In this document: one piece after another, positions 50,765 through 59,862 of the stretch
How the letters are laid out: each line of letters begins with the position of its first letter
Numbering within the stretch: the first letter of the stretch is position 1
Assembly: GCA_030156535.1 (NCBI GenBank)
Contig: JASGMJ010000005.1
Span: 1-64,000 of the forward strand
DNA from: Candidatus Sumerlaeota bacterium
GTDB taxonomy: Bacteria; Sumerlaeota; Sumerlaeia; SLMS01; JAHLLQ01
DNA: 64,000 nucleotides
Direction of reading: 5' to 3'
Notes under the pieces: model-generated
Told to the model about the DNA's origin: nothing
Database searches by the model: none
Seen by the model: the letters and a program-made list of their open reading frames with translations, nothing else
Translations under genes and position numbers: made by a program

Positions 50765-51771
50765 TTCGCACTCTCCTTGCCCGTGCTGGCGGCGTCGCGT
50801 TCCTGCGCGCGTTTACCTTCGATTTCGCGGATGAAGTAATCTTCCAGGCTCTCGCGGCGCGGCGTGTAGGCCATCAGCGTGCCCTCGCCCGATGCCAGCC
50901 GCCGCGTCACCTCCAGGGCATCCTTCTCGTTCGCGAACGACGCGAAGTAATCCCCCTGGCCCTCGACCACCGTGCGGGCGGCCTTGCGCACCATCTCCAG
51001 CAACTCGGCCGACGGGCCGCGCATCTGGACTTCGTACTCGTTGATTCGCGTGGAAAGCAGCTCGGACAAGTGCCCCTCGGCAATCAGGTGTCCCTGATGC
51101 AGAATCGCCACGCGGTCGCAGATCATCTCGGCGTCCGACAGAATGTGGCTGGAGAACATCACCGTCTTCCCCTCTTCCTTCAGGCGGACGATGATGTCGC
51201 GCACTTCCTTGCGGCCAAAGGGATCGAGGCCCGACTGAGGCTCGTCGAGAATGACCAGCTTGGGATCATTGAGCAGCGCCTGGGCCAGCCCCGCGCGCTG
51301 CAACATTCCCTTGGAGTAGCCGCGCAGCGGAACGCCGGCGGCCTTGCTGAGTCCGACGAGCTTGAGCAGCTCGGGGATGCGCTGGCGGCGGGCCGCGGCG
51401 CTCATCCCGTAAAGTTGCCCGTAGAAGTTGAGAAATTCGTCGCCCGTCAGGTAGTCGTAGAAGAAGGGGTTCTCGGGAAGGAAGCCGATCTGCTCCTTCA
51501 CCATGTTGTCTCCCAACGGGCGCCCCATCATGGTGGCCGTGCCCGACGTCTGGAAGTGCAACCCCATCAGAATCTTGATCGTCGTCGTCTTTCCGGCACC
51601 GTTGGGGCCCAGAAGTCCGAAAATCTGCCCCTCCTCAACATTGAGGTTGAGGTTTTCGAGGGCGACGCGGCGGCGGTTTTTCAGCCGAATCTTAACGCGG
51701 CCGTGCTCGGTGCCCAGAAAATCCTGAACATAGACTTTGCTCAGGCCGCGAATCTCGATGAGTGGCGCCAT
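50761..51771 (-). CDS. ABC transporter ATP-binding protein
   Basis: The 336-residue ABC ATPase has Walker A GPNGAGKTTTIK (about 57-68), the Q-loop in EQIGFLPENPFFYDYLTGDE, a signature-like YSKGMLQRAGLAQAL (about 154-168) and Walker B KLVILDEPQSGLDP (about 172-185), with the histidine in VMFSSHILSDAE. A C-terminal domain (about 235-330) carries the DUF4162-like part typical of ABC-2 exporter ATPases. It pairs with the permease encoded next and forms the first gene of the three-gene set. Confidence 0.92.
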   Translation of the reverse strand: MAPLIEIRGLSKVYVQDFLGTEHGRVKIRLKNRRRVALENLNLNVEEGQIFGLLGPNGAGKTTTIKILMGLHFQTSGTATMMGRPLGDNMVKEQIGFLPENPFFYDYLTGDEFLNFYGQLYGMSAAARRQRIPELLKLVGLSKAAGVPLRGYSKGMLQRAGLAQALLNDPKLVILDEPQSGLDPFGRKEVRDIIVRLKEEGKTVMFSSHILSDAEMICDRVAILHQGHLIAEGHLSELLSTRINEYEVQMRGPSAELLEMVRKAARTVVEGQGDYFASFANEKDALEVTRRLASGEGTLMAYTPRRESLEDYFIREIEGKRAQERDAASTGKESAK

Positions 51772-51926
51772 GGAGCCTTCCCCTGGTTTGGACTTTCCGG
51801 TTCACCCGTCCATCGGGCAACCGTGTCGCAATTGTCCCACCTGTGTCAGCCCCTGCTCTCATGCAGCGGGCTGGATGCTTGAGACTGAACGACCTAGCAT
51901 TAGGGGTGCCAATCTTTCGCACCTGG

Positions 51927-52529
51927 TCAGCCCTCGCATCCGATCACGCCTTCCGGCGTGGCGACCCAGCCAACGCGAAAATCCGTCGCCGGGTCGGAAG
52001 GAACGCGGTCTACGATCTGGAACGGGAACGCAACCCCGATAACGGGAATCGACGGCGGACAGGTGCGGAGAAAGCGGTCGTAGTGCCCGCCTCCCTGCCC
52101 CAGACGTCCCCCTTGGCGGTCGAAAGCCAGCCCCGGCACCAGGATCGCCCCAACCTCCCCGGGAGCCACCTCCGCACAGAGCCCGGCATCGGGCTCCGGG
52201 CAGCCACGGTATCCCGGGCGCACCTGATCAAGACTACTCAACTCCAACAAAATCAATCCGTTGCTCTCCGAATCCACAGCAGGAAGGACCAGCCGCCCCC
52301 GCTCCTGCAACCACTGTCGGCAGAAGGGCCCCGCGTCGATCTCCGCCCCCACGGGCAGCGTCCCGGCCAGCACCGGCGCGCGCATCAGTGCGTCCAGCCC
52401 TTCCAGCCGTTCGCACAGACGATGCGCCGCCTTGGCGCGTTCCCCGCGCGGGACGGCCGCGCGCAAGGCACGCATTCTCTGGCGGAGATCGGCTTTCGCC
52501 TGCGAAAGGGCATCCACGTGCTGCTGCAT
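51927..52529 (-). CDS. 5-formyltetrahydrofolate cyclo-ligase
   Basis: From ATG 52529 the protein is 200 residues. AKADLRQRMRALRAAVPRGE at the start, LPVGAEIDAGPF (about 55-66), GRLVLPAVDSESNGLILLEL, ILVPGLAFDRQGGRLGQGGGHYDRFL (about 132-157, the ATP/substrate loop) and the C-terminal VIGVAFPFQ match the family. It converts 5-formyl-THF to 5,10-methenyl-THF in folate recycling. A GTG start at 52604 would add 25 residues of poor match. No 6S RNA was recognised upstream. Confidence 0.9.
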   Translation of the reverse strand: MQQHVDALSQAKADLRQRMRALRAAVPRGERAKAAHRLCERLEGLDALMRAPVLAGTLPVGAEIDAGPFCRQWLQERGRLVLPAVDSESNGLILLELSSLDQVRPGYRGCPEPDAGLCAEVAPGEVGAILVPGLAFDRQGGRLGQGGGHYDRFLRTCPPSIPVIGVAFPFQIVDRVPSDPATDFRVGWVATPEGVIGCEG

Positions 52530-52671
52530 CCGGGCCGCAATTCGGCCCCGCCTTGCTCGCCGCCGCACCCCTTCGGGGGAAAGAGGAAGTTGAAGAGGGG
52601 GCACGGTTCATGATTCGCGACCGGAGAACGAAGACACGCCTTCGTGGCGTTCGCCAGGTTTTGCCGCTTCT

Positions 52672-52700
52672 CGAACCACGATCCTTGAACCACGAACCGC
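52672..52700. repeat. heptamer array, GAACCAC type
   Basis: Units read GAACCAC, GATCCTT, GAACCAC, GAACCGC in 7-bp phase, in the gap between the cyclo-ligase and the dehydrogenase. Confidence 0.55.
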
Positions 52701-52823
52701 GTTCTGCTTCCCTTTCACGTTGCGGCCCCGGCAGAAGACGGGATGCACTCTGAGGGTCTTGCTGACCCAGCAACGCGCCCGGCGGCACAAACTGTCACAG
52801 CAGCGGCCAACGAAGAGAAAGCC

Positions 52824-53852
52824 ATGAAAGCCGTTATCGCCCATCGCAACGGCGAACCTCGCGTCGTTCAGCTTCCCGAGCCACCGCTCGGTGCCCACAC
52901 GGTCCAACTCCGTGTGACCCATTGCGCCCTGATGCTCCCGGAGGAACATCGGATCTTCGAGAACCTGAAGGATCGCATTCCCGCCACCGAGGAGGGAATC
53001 CCCCTCGGCATGATGTGCAGCGGACTCATCGATGCCGTCGGCGACCAGGTCCCCCCCCGTCTCGGCCTCAAGGAAGGCCTGCGCGTTGCCGCCTTCGGAA
53101 CCCCCTACGTTTACCACGCCACCCAGCTCAGCGTTCCGGCCAACCTCGTCGTGGAACTCCCCAAGAAGGTGAACCACGAAGAGGGCGCATTCGCGGGGCA
53201 GGGAGCGCTGGCGTTGCAGTGCCTGCGGGCCTGCGGGTTGCAGATCGGCGAGTCGCTGCTCGTGTTCGGCGGAGGAATGCTGGGCCAGATGATCGCCCAG
53301 CTTGCCCGCGCCGCGGGAATCACGCCGATCCTCGTGGACGAGTCCGACCACCGCCTCACCCGCGCCCGCAACGTGGGCGTGACGCACGCGGTGCTCCCCG
53401 AGAAGGAAACCCTCGTGCGCGAAGTCGATCGCGTGACGCGGGGGCTGGGCGCGGACGGCGCGATCCTCACCCCCGACGCCGAATCCACCGCCGGCCACTG
53501 GGCCGTGCTGCTGCTGCGCTGGCGGGGCAAACTGGTCGTGCATGGCTCGGCCGCCAACCGCCTATCCGCCCGCGCCCTGGAGGAAAAGGAACTCACCTTG
53601 TCCGCCGTCCGCTCGGCTGGCGCGGGACACGGCGACCCGGCCTACGAACGCGGCGCCGTCGAATACCCACGTCATGAAGTGCGCTGGACAGTGCGCGACA
53701 ACATGCTCGTCTTTCTCGACCTGCTCGCCGAACGCAAGGTGCAGGTTTCTCCTCTCGTGTCCGACCGCATGCCGCTCGAACGCGCGCCGCGCCTCTACGA
53801 AAAAATCCAGCGCGCCCCCCAGACGGTGATTGGCGCGACGCTGACCGTCTGA
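52824..53852 (+). CDS. medium-chain dehydrogenase/reductase (MDR) family protein
   Basis: From ATG 52824 the protein is 342 residues. An N-terminal GroES-like catalytic part (MKAVIAHRNGEPRVVQLPEP, LGMMCSGLIDAVGD, AAFGTPYVYHATQLSVPANL) precedes a Rossmann domain with LLVFGGGMLGQMIAQLARAA (about 149-168). The structural-zinc cysteine cluster is absent and the catalytic-zinc ligands are unclear, so it may be a zinc-free MDR. It resembles the MDR half of bi-domain oxidoreductases near polysaccharide genes; substrate unknown. It is followed 16 bp later by the Rsm22-type gene. Confidence 0.75.
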   Translation: MKAVIAHRNGEPRVVQLPEPPLGAHTVQLRVTHCALMLPEEHRIFENLKDRIPATEEGIPLGMMCSGLIDAVGDQVPPRLGLKEGLRVAAFGTPYVYHATQLSVPANLVVELPKKVNHEEGAFAGQGALALQCLRACGLQIGESLLVFGGGMLGQMIAQLARAAGITPILVDESDHRLTRARNVGVTHAVLPEKETLVREVDRVTRGLGADGAILTPDAESTAGHWAVLLLRWRGKLVVHGSAANRLSARALEEKELTLSAVRSAGAGHGDPAYERGAVEYPRHEVRWTVRDNMLVFLDLLAERKVQVSPLVSDRMPLERAPRLYEKIQRAPQTVIGATLTV

Positions 53853-53868
53853 GAGCAGGCCGACCGCC

Positions 53869-54843
53869 ATGATTATGCCGCCCTCCCTTGTGGAAGCCCT
53901 CGACGCCGAGGCCGCCATCGCCCCGGCGTCCCAACTATCCGCCGCCTCGGCGGAAATCTCCGCACTCTATCGCCGAGAGAAAAAGTCGTCGAAAGGGCGC
54001 TTCGTTTCCGAGCGTGTCCAGCGCGCCGCTTATGCCGTGACGCGCATGCCCGCGACGTTCGCGGCGATGCGCGCCGTGCTTGCCGAAGTCCACGCCCGGG
54101 CCCCCGAGTTTGAACCGGCCTCGCTGCTGGACCTCGGCGCCGGACCCGGCACCGTCGTCTGGGCAGCAACCGAGGTCTTTCCGGAAATCGAATCGGCCCT
54201 CCTGCTCGAAGAGGATGCCGGCTTCATCGAACTGGGCGAGCGCCTGATCGCGGCGGCGGGGGCCGGACTTTCCTGTGTGCCCCAGTGGCGCCGTGCCGTC
54301 CTGCCGGGGGCTCTCCCGGCGGGAACGCACGACCTCGTCACGGCCTCCTATGTGCTGAACGAAATGCTGCCCACGCCCGGCAGGACACTCGCCCTGGACG
54401 CATGGAACGCCACGGCGGGTGTGCTTGTCCTGGTGGAGCCCGGCACCGTGGAAGGCTACCGCCTGCTGCTGGAAGTGCGCGAGCTGCTCGTCCGCGAAGG
54501 CGCCCACCTGATCGCGCCGTGCCCGCAGACGGGCGCGTGCCCGCTGGCTGCAACACCGGAATGGTGTCACTTTGCCCAGCGCCTGCCACGCTCCAAGGCC
54601 CACAAGCAGGCCAAGGGCGCGAGCCTCGGCTTCGAGGACGAGAAGTACTGCTACCTCGCGTTCTCGCGCCTGCCCGCCTCCCCCGCCGCCGCACGCGTCA
54701 TCGAGGAGCCGCGGCAGCTCAAGCACGCGGCCAACCTGCGTCTCTGCACCGCCGACGGCACCATCGAGCGCACGGAGATTCCAAAGCGCGACAAGGAAGC
54801 CTTCCGCCGCGCCAAGAAGCTCTCCTGGGGAGATGCGTGGTAA
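53869..54843 (+). CDS. Rsm22-family small-subunit rRNA methyltransferase-like protein
   Basis: The 324-residue protein has an AdoMet-binding ASLLDLGAGPGTVVWAA (about 83-99) and the Rsm22 signature: HLIAPCPQTGACPL (about 211-224), WCHFAQRLPRSKAHKQ and GFEDEKYCYLAFSR (about 250-263), with cysteines that may bind an Fe-S cluster as in mitochondrial Rsm22/METTL17. Bacterial members are presumed ribosome-linked methyltransferases. It lies just after the MDR gene in the same direction. Confidence 0.85.
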   Translation: MIMPPSLVEALDAEAAIAPASQLSAASAEISALYRREKKSSKGRFVSERVQRAAYAVTRMPATFAAMRAVLAEVHARAPEFEPASLLDLGAGPGTVVWAATEVFPEIESALLLEEDAGFIELGERLIAAAGAGLSCVPQWRRAVLPGALPAGTHDLVTASYVLNEMLPTPGRTLALDAWNATAGVLVLVEPGTVEGYRLLLEVRELLVREGAHLIAPCPQTGACPLAATPEWCHFAQRLPRSKAHKQAKGASLGFEDEKYCYLAFSRLPASPAAARVIEEPRQLKHAANLRLCTADGTIERTEIPKRDKEAFRRAKKLSWGDAW

Positions 54844-54859
54844 TCAGGGACGGAGCGAC

Positions 54860-55348
54860 TCAGGGCGTCCCGTCCGTCTTCTCCATCAGCCGCGCCGGAA
54901 CGCCCGCCACGACGGCGCCCGGTGCAACGTCCTTCGTCACGACGGCGCCCGCGCCGATCAACGCTCCTGCTCCAATCGTCACGCCGCACAAAATCGTCGC
55001 CGACGAGCCGATCGACGCGCCCCGGCACACGCGCGTCGGCACGCACTCCCAGTCGGCCTCGGTCTGGAGTTCCCCGTCCGCTCCCGTCGCGCGCGGATGA
55101 CGGTCGTTGATGAACGTCACGTTGTGCCCGACGAAGACTTCGTCCTCGATCACAACGCCCTCGCAGATAAACGTGTGGCTGGAAATCTTGCAGCGCGCGC
55201 CGATTTTCGCACCCTTCTGGATTTCGACGAACGTACCGATCTTCGAGTCGTCGCCGATCTCGCATCCGTAGAGATTGACGAAGTGAAAGAGGCGCACGTT
55301 GCGGCCGAGTTTCACATCGGGGGCAATGACCTGGAACTGAGGCTTCAT
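54860..55348 (-). CDS. left-handed beta-helix acyltransferase (sugar N-acetyltransferase type)
   Basis: The 162-residue protein is built of hexapeptide repeats: VKLGRNVRLFHFVNLYGCEI, IGDDSKIGTFVEIQKGAKIG, CKISSHTFICEGVVIEDEVF and ATILCGVTIGAGALIGAGAV. VGHNVTFINDRHPRAT (about 71-86) contains the conserved loop with a histidine seen in WlbB/FdtC-type sugar acetyltransferases. It probably N-acetylates an amino-sugar nucleotide for surface polysaccharide. It is convergent with the Rsm22-type gene. Confidence 0.85.
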   Translation of the reverse strand: MKPQFQVIAPDVKLGRNVRLFHFVNLYGCEIGDDSKIGTFVEIQKGAKIGARCKISSHTFICEGVVIEDEVFVGHNVTFINDRHPRATGADGELQTEADWECVPTRVCRGASIGSSATILCGVTIGAGALIGAGAVVTKDVAPGAVVAGVPARLMEKTDGTP

Positions 55349-55677
55349 GCGGGGACTCCCGGCAGAACGGTTGGCTTTCCACGAGGCATCTTTTCAAATA
55401 CGGAGACTGTCTTGGCTCCCGGCAGGGCAGGGCGTGGAACATCCGCTCGATTCCGACGTGGGTACCAGCAACTCCAAGCGGATGACAATCTGTGAATGGC
55501 TCTCCCATGAGCCTGTAAGCGACAGTCCCGCACGAGGAGCTGCTGGCAGGCAGCCACGCTCGTCCTGGCCGGCGCATGCGGAAACGATCCAGCCCACCGC
55601 GTCATCCTGCAAAACGCAGCGGTGGTGCTTCCAACGATGCCGGGGTTGTTTCTGGTGTTCTGGTGGCTCAAGGTCGC
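55349..55677. other. gene-free stretch between the acetyltransferase and MerR-type genes
   Basis: I see no supported gene and no recognisable repeat. Open frames on both strands have poor composition and no family match. It contains GTGGTACCC-like short inverted pieces only. Confidence 0.5.
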
Positions 55678-56181
55678 TCAGGCGAACTCGTCGCGCCAGT
55701 TTTCAATTTCGCGGTGCAGCAACCCGAGTTCTTCGCGCACGCGGCGCAACGCCCGCAGCTGCTCCTCGTTCAAGCCCCCGGAGCGCGACGATTCGAACGA
55801 CGCTGTCGCCGAGTCCGCCTCGGGAGGGAGCTCCGTGAGGAAAAGGTCGGCCTGATCTCCCGCACCGCCTTCCACCGCTTCCGCGGGAATCGACGCCGAG
55901 GCCTCGCGCGTCTTGCGCCGTCCGCCGCGCTGCCCGTCCTTCAGCTTCTCCACGGCGCCGGCGATCGTGTATTTCTCTTCGTAGAGCAGGTGGCGAATCT
56001 TCAGCAGAATCTCGATGTCTTTCTGCCGGTAGCGGCGCTGGTCGCTGCCGTCCTTCTCGGGGGTCAGCATCGGGAATTTCGTTTCCCAATACCGCAGCAC
56101 ATACGCCTCCACCCCGACGATATTCGCCACTTCCTGAATCCGGTAGAAGAGCTTTTTCGGATAATTCGCGACGGGAGCCAT
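55678..56181 (-). CDS. MerR-family transcriptional regulator
   Basis: From ATG 56181 the protein is 167 residues. A MerR-type winged helix-turn-helix opens it: [40 protein letters not shown] and [20 protein letters not shown] (about 10-68). A low-complexity linker (about 85-125) and a final helix ([18 protein letters not shown], about 140-157) follow. It resembles the HspR/MlrA-like MerR subgroup whose members lack a clear metal-binding tail. An upstream start would add 19 unrelated residues. Target unknown. Confidence 0.85.
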   Translation of the reverse strand: MAPVANYPKKLFYRIQEVANIVGVEAYVLRYWETKFPMLTPEKDGSDQRRYRQKDIEILLKIRHLLYEEKYTIAGAVEKLKDGQRGGRRKTREASASIPAEAVEGGAGDQADLFLTELPPEADSATASFESSRSGGLNEEQLRALRRVREELGLLHREIENWRDEFA

Positions 56182-56527
56182 GGGACCACCAGATTGAGAC
56201 AATGGACGTGGTATCGTCCGACTGCCTCGGATACTCAAGCAGAAACCGGCCTTCGGGAGAGGTATTCAGTTCTCAGCTTTCAGTTTTCAGTGTTTCCCGT
56301 CCCGATTTCGCACCCCGCGTGCTGTACCCGGCACCGTCCTTCGAGAGGATTCCCGACAATGAAGCCGGTCGAAAGCGACTCAAAAGGGACAAGGGCGGGG
56401 GCCGGGACAGGCATAACACTGAAATCCGAGAACTGGGAACCGAAGACTTCTCCCATCGCGCGTCCGCCTTGACGCTCCCCGCCCCACCCCCAACGGTTTT
56501 CCCATCTGCACGGGCCCGCGCATTTTC
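56182..56527. other. intergenic region with two heptamer arrays
   Basis: No gene. Period-7 arrays lie at 56265-56291 and 56419-56447. The divergent MerR-type and WecA-type genes share this space; no clear promoter is recognised. Confidence 0.55.
56265..56291. repeat. heptamer array, CTGARAA type (reverse)
   Basis: TTCAG TTCTCAG CTTTCAG TTTTCAG TG in 7-bp phase. A second, degenerate array of the opposite orientation is at 56419-56447 (CTGAAAT CCGAGAA CTGGGAA CCGAAGA). Confidence 0.65.
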
Positions 56528-57628
56528 ATGACGGTTTTCCTGCCCCTCACCCTCATCGCCTTTCTCCAGGCACTCGCCGTCAGTGCCGTGCTCACCCGTG
56601 CCGCGCGCGCTCTCGGCCCGCGCTGCGGCATGATGGATGCGCCCACGCTCGACCGCAAAATCCACAGCCACCCGGTCCCGCGCAGCGGCGGTCTGGCCGT
56701 TTACGCGGCGTTCTGGGGCTGCCTCGGGCTCAACCTTCTTCTGGCCCGCCACGTCGTCCCCTCGCTCGCGTGGCTCCCCGAATCCGTCCGCCATCTGGCC
56801 GCCAACACGGGAATGCGCGCCCTCCCCCTGGCCGGGATCGCCGCCGGGAGCCTTATGATCTTTGTCCTCGGCGTCATCGACGACATCCGGGGACTCAGCC
56901 CCACCGTGCGCCTCGTCGTCCAGATTATCGCCACTCTTCCCCTGATTGCCACCGGCACCACCGTGCAGGCCTTTCTCCCCTGGCTTGCCGGGGCCGCCCT
57001 CACCGTTGGCTGGGTCGTTCTGCTGACAAACAGCTTCAACTTCCTCGACAACATGAACGGCCTGACGTCGGGAATCGCGGCCATCACGGCGGCCGTCTTC
57101 GCCCTCCAGTCCGCCCTGGCGGGCGAATACTACATGATGCTGTTGTTTGGAATGCTGGCGGGTGCGGTGCTCGGCTTCTGGTTCTTCAATTTTCCCAAGG
57201 CCTCGCTCTTTCTGGGCGACTGCGGCTCCACCCATCTGGGGTTTCTTTTCGGGGCGCTCTCGGTGCAATGCACGTACTACGAGCCTGGCGCGGCGACCCA
57301 GCTCCCGATCCTTTTCCCCCTCGTGGCCCTCGGCGTGCCCGTTTTCGACACGCTTTCCGTGATGCTGATCCGCTTCCGGGCGGGGAAACCGCTGATGCAG
57401 GGCGACCGCAATCACTTCTCGCATCGGCTGGAAGCGCTGGGAATGTCGCGAACCGAGGCCGTCGTCTTTATCTATGCCGTCACCCTGTGCGTTGGCCTTG
57501 CCGCCGTTGCCCTCCGTCCCCTTGACTGGCGCTACGGTCTCGTCCAGGCCGCCGTCATCGTCATGCTTTTTGCAGGCATCACCTGGATGGAACACGTCTC
57601 GCGAAGGAAAAAGACCGAGGAACCCTGA
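56528..57628 (+). CDS. undecaprenyl-phosphate GlcNAc-1-phosphate transferase (WecA/TagO-like)
   Basis: The 366-residue membrane protein is of the MraY/WecA superfamily. DAPTLDRKIHSHPVPRSGGL (about 37-56) and FVLGVIDDIRGLSPTVRL (about 115-132) hold the conserved acidic and basic sites, NSFNFLDNMNGLTSG (about 173-187) the catalytic NxxxDxxDG-like loop, and FLGDCGSTHLGFLFG (about 227-241) and GDRNHFSHRLEALG the remainder. About ten hydrophobic segments are visible. It would start lipid-linked surface polysaccharide synthesis. Three bp after its stop begins the OmpA-family gene. Confidence 0.9.
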   Translation: MTVFLPLTLIAFLQALAVSAVLTRAARALGPRCGMMDAPTLDRKIHSHPVPRSGGLAVYAAFWGCLGLNLLLARHVVPSLAWLPESVRHLAANTGMRALPLAGIAAGSLMIFVLGVIDDIRGLSPTVRLVVQIIATLPLIATGTTVQAFLPWLAGAALTVGWVVLLTNSFNFLDNMNGLTSGIAAITAAVFALQSALAGEYYMMLLFGMLAGAVLGFWFFNFPKASLFLGDCGSTHLGFLFGALSVQCTYYEPGAATQLPILFPLVALGVPVFDTLSVMLIRFRAGKPLMQGDRNHFSHRLEALGMSRTEAVVFIYAVTLCVGLAAVALRPLDWRYGLVQAAVIVMLFAGITWMEHVSRRKKTEEP

Positions 57629-57630
57629 CC

Positions 57631-58797
57631 ATGCCGCTGCGCTTCCCGATCCTCCTGCTCCCCCTGCTCCTCACCGTCGGCTGCTTTGCCAAAATCAACA
57701 AGCTCCAGGACGACAACACGCTCCTGCGCGCCCAGGTCCTCCAGTACGAGCAGGACTACCGCGCCCTGCAAACCCGCTACGCCCAACTGGAAACCCAGAT
57801 CGAAGAGGCACGGGCCAAGAGCGACGCCCTCGACAAGGAACTCAGCGTCCTCAAGGATCGCAATGCCCTGATGCGCCGTGTCATGGACGAATCGCAGAAG
57901 TCCCAGGCCGAAGCCCTCGTCAAGGATATGGAGGACCGCGTCGCCCGCGAGAACCAGCTCCGCCTGGAACTCGACCAAACCGCCGCCCAGATCGAGAAGG
58001 TGCAGAACGAAGCCGCCCTGCTCGAAAGCGAACGCGACGCCGCACAGGCCCTCGCCGAGGAACTCCGCAAGACCCTTGAGGAAACCAGCGCCAAACTCAC
58101 CGAAATGACCAACACCTCGGAGACGCTGCGCACCGAACGCGACGACGCCCGCGCCGAGCGCGACGACTTCCGCCGCCAGGTGCAGGCCCTCCAGTCCAAC
58201 AGCACCGACCTCTCCAAGAAACTCGAAGAGGTCAGCGGCGCCCTGCGCGACCGCGACAAGGACCTCGCCACCGCCAAGCGCGAAGCCGAGGACCTCAGGG
58301 CATCCCTCGCCGCCTCCGAAGCCGCCAGCCGCGCCTCCTCGGAGAAGCGCGACGCCCTGCGTGCCAAGCTGCGCGAAGCACTCGCCACCGACATCGCCTC
58401 CGGCGCGCTCTCCCTTCCCGCCGACGGCCCCGCGCGCCTCATCATCCTCAGCGACTCCCTCTACGAGCCGCGCACCGTCCTGCTCACCGACTCCGCCCGC
58501 GCCCTGCTCGTCCGCGTCGCCGAAGCCCTTGCCTCTCTCCCCTGGGACTCAATCCGCATCGAGGGCCACACCGACAGCCAGCCCGTCGCCTCCATGCCTT
58601 TCGTCGACAACTGGGACCTCGCCGCCGCCCGCGCTTCCGCCGTCACCCGCTTCCTCGCCCAGCAGAAAAACATCCCCGCCCGCAAACTGTCCGCCTCCTC
58701 GCACTCCTTCTACGCCCCCATTGCCTCCAACGAAACGGCCGAAGGGCGCCGGGAGAACCGCCGCGTCGAAATCGTCATCCTCCCCGCGAACGAGTAA
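57631..58797 (+). CDS. OmpA-family lipoprotein with long coiled coil
   Basis: The 388-residue protein has a lipoprotein signal (lipobox LTVGC, Cys18), a long coiled coil over about 30-255 (EEARAKSDALDKELSVLKDR, DEAQKSQAEALVKDMEDRVA-like stretches, ALQSNSTDLSKKLEEVSGAL), and a C-terminal OmpA peptidoglycan-binding domain (about 278-385): RLIILSDSLYEPRTVLLTDS, IRIEGHTDSQPV and NWDLAAARASAVTRFLAQQK, ending RRENRRVEIVI. It probably links the outer membrane to peptidoglycan across the periplasm. It starts 3 bp after the transferase stop. Confidence 0.9.
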   Translation: MPLRFPILLLPLLLTVGCFAKINKLQDDNTLLRAQVLQYEQDYRALQTRYAQLETQIEEARAKSDALDKELSVLKDRNALMRRVMDESQKSQAEALVKDMEDRVARENQLRLELDQTAAQIEKVQNEAALLESERDAAQALAEELRKTLEETSAKLTEMTNTSETLRTERDDARAERDDFRRQVQALQSNSTDLSKKLEEVSGALRDRDKDLATAKREAEDLRASLAASEAASRASSEKRDALRAKLREALATDIASGALSLPADGPARLIILSDSLYEPRTVLLTDSARALLVRVAEALASLPWDSIRIEGHTDSQPVASMPFVDNWDLAAARASAVTRFLAQQKNIPARKLSASSHSFYAPIASNETAEGRRENRRVEIVILPANE

Positions 58798-58911
58798 AAA
58801 CGCAGCCCCGCAAGCCTCCCCTCCGCCGCATCTTGGCATTGCGACTCCCGGCGCACTGTTGACCCTCGTTGACGAACGTCAACCCACCCCGCCGATTCGG
58901 CTGGATTCTTC

Positions 58912-59862
58912 ATGCGCACGCTTCTTCTCCGCCGTCTGCTGGAAATGATCCCCACGTTGGTGGGGGTTTCCTTGCTGGCGTTCTTCATCATGAAGATGAC
59001 GCCCGGCGATCCCGTGCGCATGATGCTGGGGCCCGAGGCCTCTCCCGAATCCATCCAGATGCTGCGCGAGCAACTCGGCCTCAACCGCCCCTGGTACAGC
59101 CAGTACTACATGTACACCGTCGAAATGGCCACGGGCGAGCTCAAGTCCATCACGCTCCCCTCGCAGTCCGCGCGCGAGCGCATCCTCGCCCGCCTGCCCG
59201 CCACCATCGAACTCGCCGTGGCCGCCATGTTCTTCGCCCTGCTGACGAGCATCCTCGTCGGCGTCATCTCCGCCTCGCGCCGCAACAGCATCTTCGACAA
59301 CGTCTCGCGCGTCGGTGTCTTCATCTTCCTTGCCATGCCCAGCTTCTGGCTGGGCCTCGAACTCATCATTCTGTTTGCGCGCAAGCTGCACTGGTTTCCC
59401 CCCGCAGGACGCGGCACAGGCTCGCTCGATTCACACATCAGCCACCTGATCCTCCCCGCCATCACACTGGGAGTGGGCACGGGCGCCTCGCTCAGCCGCA
59501 TCCTGCGCTCCTCGATGCTCGAAGTGCTGAACGCCGACTACATCCGCACGGCGCGCGCCAAGGGCCTGCGGGAGACGCGCGTCGTCCTCAAACACGCGCT
59601 CAAGAGCGCCCTGATCCCCTTCACCACCGTTGCGGGCATTTCCGCGGGCGCACTGCTGAGCGGCTCGGTGATCGTCGAGACCGTCTTCAACTGGCCCGGG
59701 GTCGGATCGCTGCTGGTGGCGACGATCAAGGAGCGCGACTTCCCCGTCACAATGGGGTGTATTCTGCTGCTGGCCACGGTGTTCGTGGTCGTCAATTCGG
59801 CCGTGGACATGCTCTACATCCTGTTCGACCCGCGCATTCGCGTGGAAGGCGAGAAGGCCTGA
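58912..59862 (+). CDS. dipeptide/oligopeptide ABC transporter permease (DppB-type)
   Basis: The 316-residue membrane protein has the DppB layout: LLRRLLEMIPTLVGVSLLAF (about 5-24), MKMTPGDPVRMMLGPEASPE, LREQLGLNRPWYSQYYMYTV, and an EAA-type loop DYIRTARAKGLRETRVVLKH (about 206-225). Six hydrophobic segments are visible. It would transport peptides or nickel with DppC and ATPases, but neither DppA nor DppC/D/F lies near, so it is an orphan here. A repeat-containing gap follows. Confidence 0.88.
   Translation: MRTLLLRRLLEMIPTLVGVSLLAFFIMKMTPGDPVRMMLGPEASPESIQMLREQLGLNRPWYSQYYMYTVEMATGELKSITLPSQSARERILARLPATIELAVAAMFFALLTSILVGVISASRRNSIFDNVSRVGVFIFLAMPSFWLGLELIILFARKLHWFPPAGRGTGSLDSHISHLILPAITLGVGTGASLSRILRSSMLEVLNADYIRTARAKGLRETRVVLKHALKSALIPFTTVAGISAGALLSGSVIVETVFNWPGVGSLLVATIKERDFPVTMGCILLLATVFVVVNSAVDMLYILFDPRIRVEGEKA

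Noticed and set aside
52530-52823. 6S RNA next to the folate cyclo-ligase gene, where it is found in several phyla
   Set aside because: I could not recognise the central bubble or conserved terminal stem by eye, and the region includes a heptamer array; a covariance-model search would decide it.
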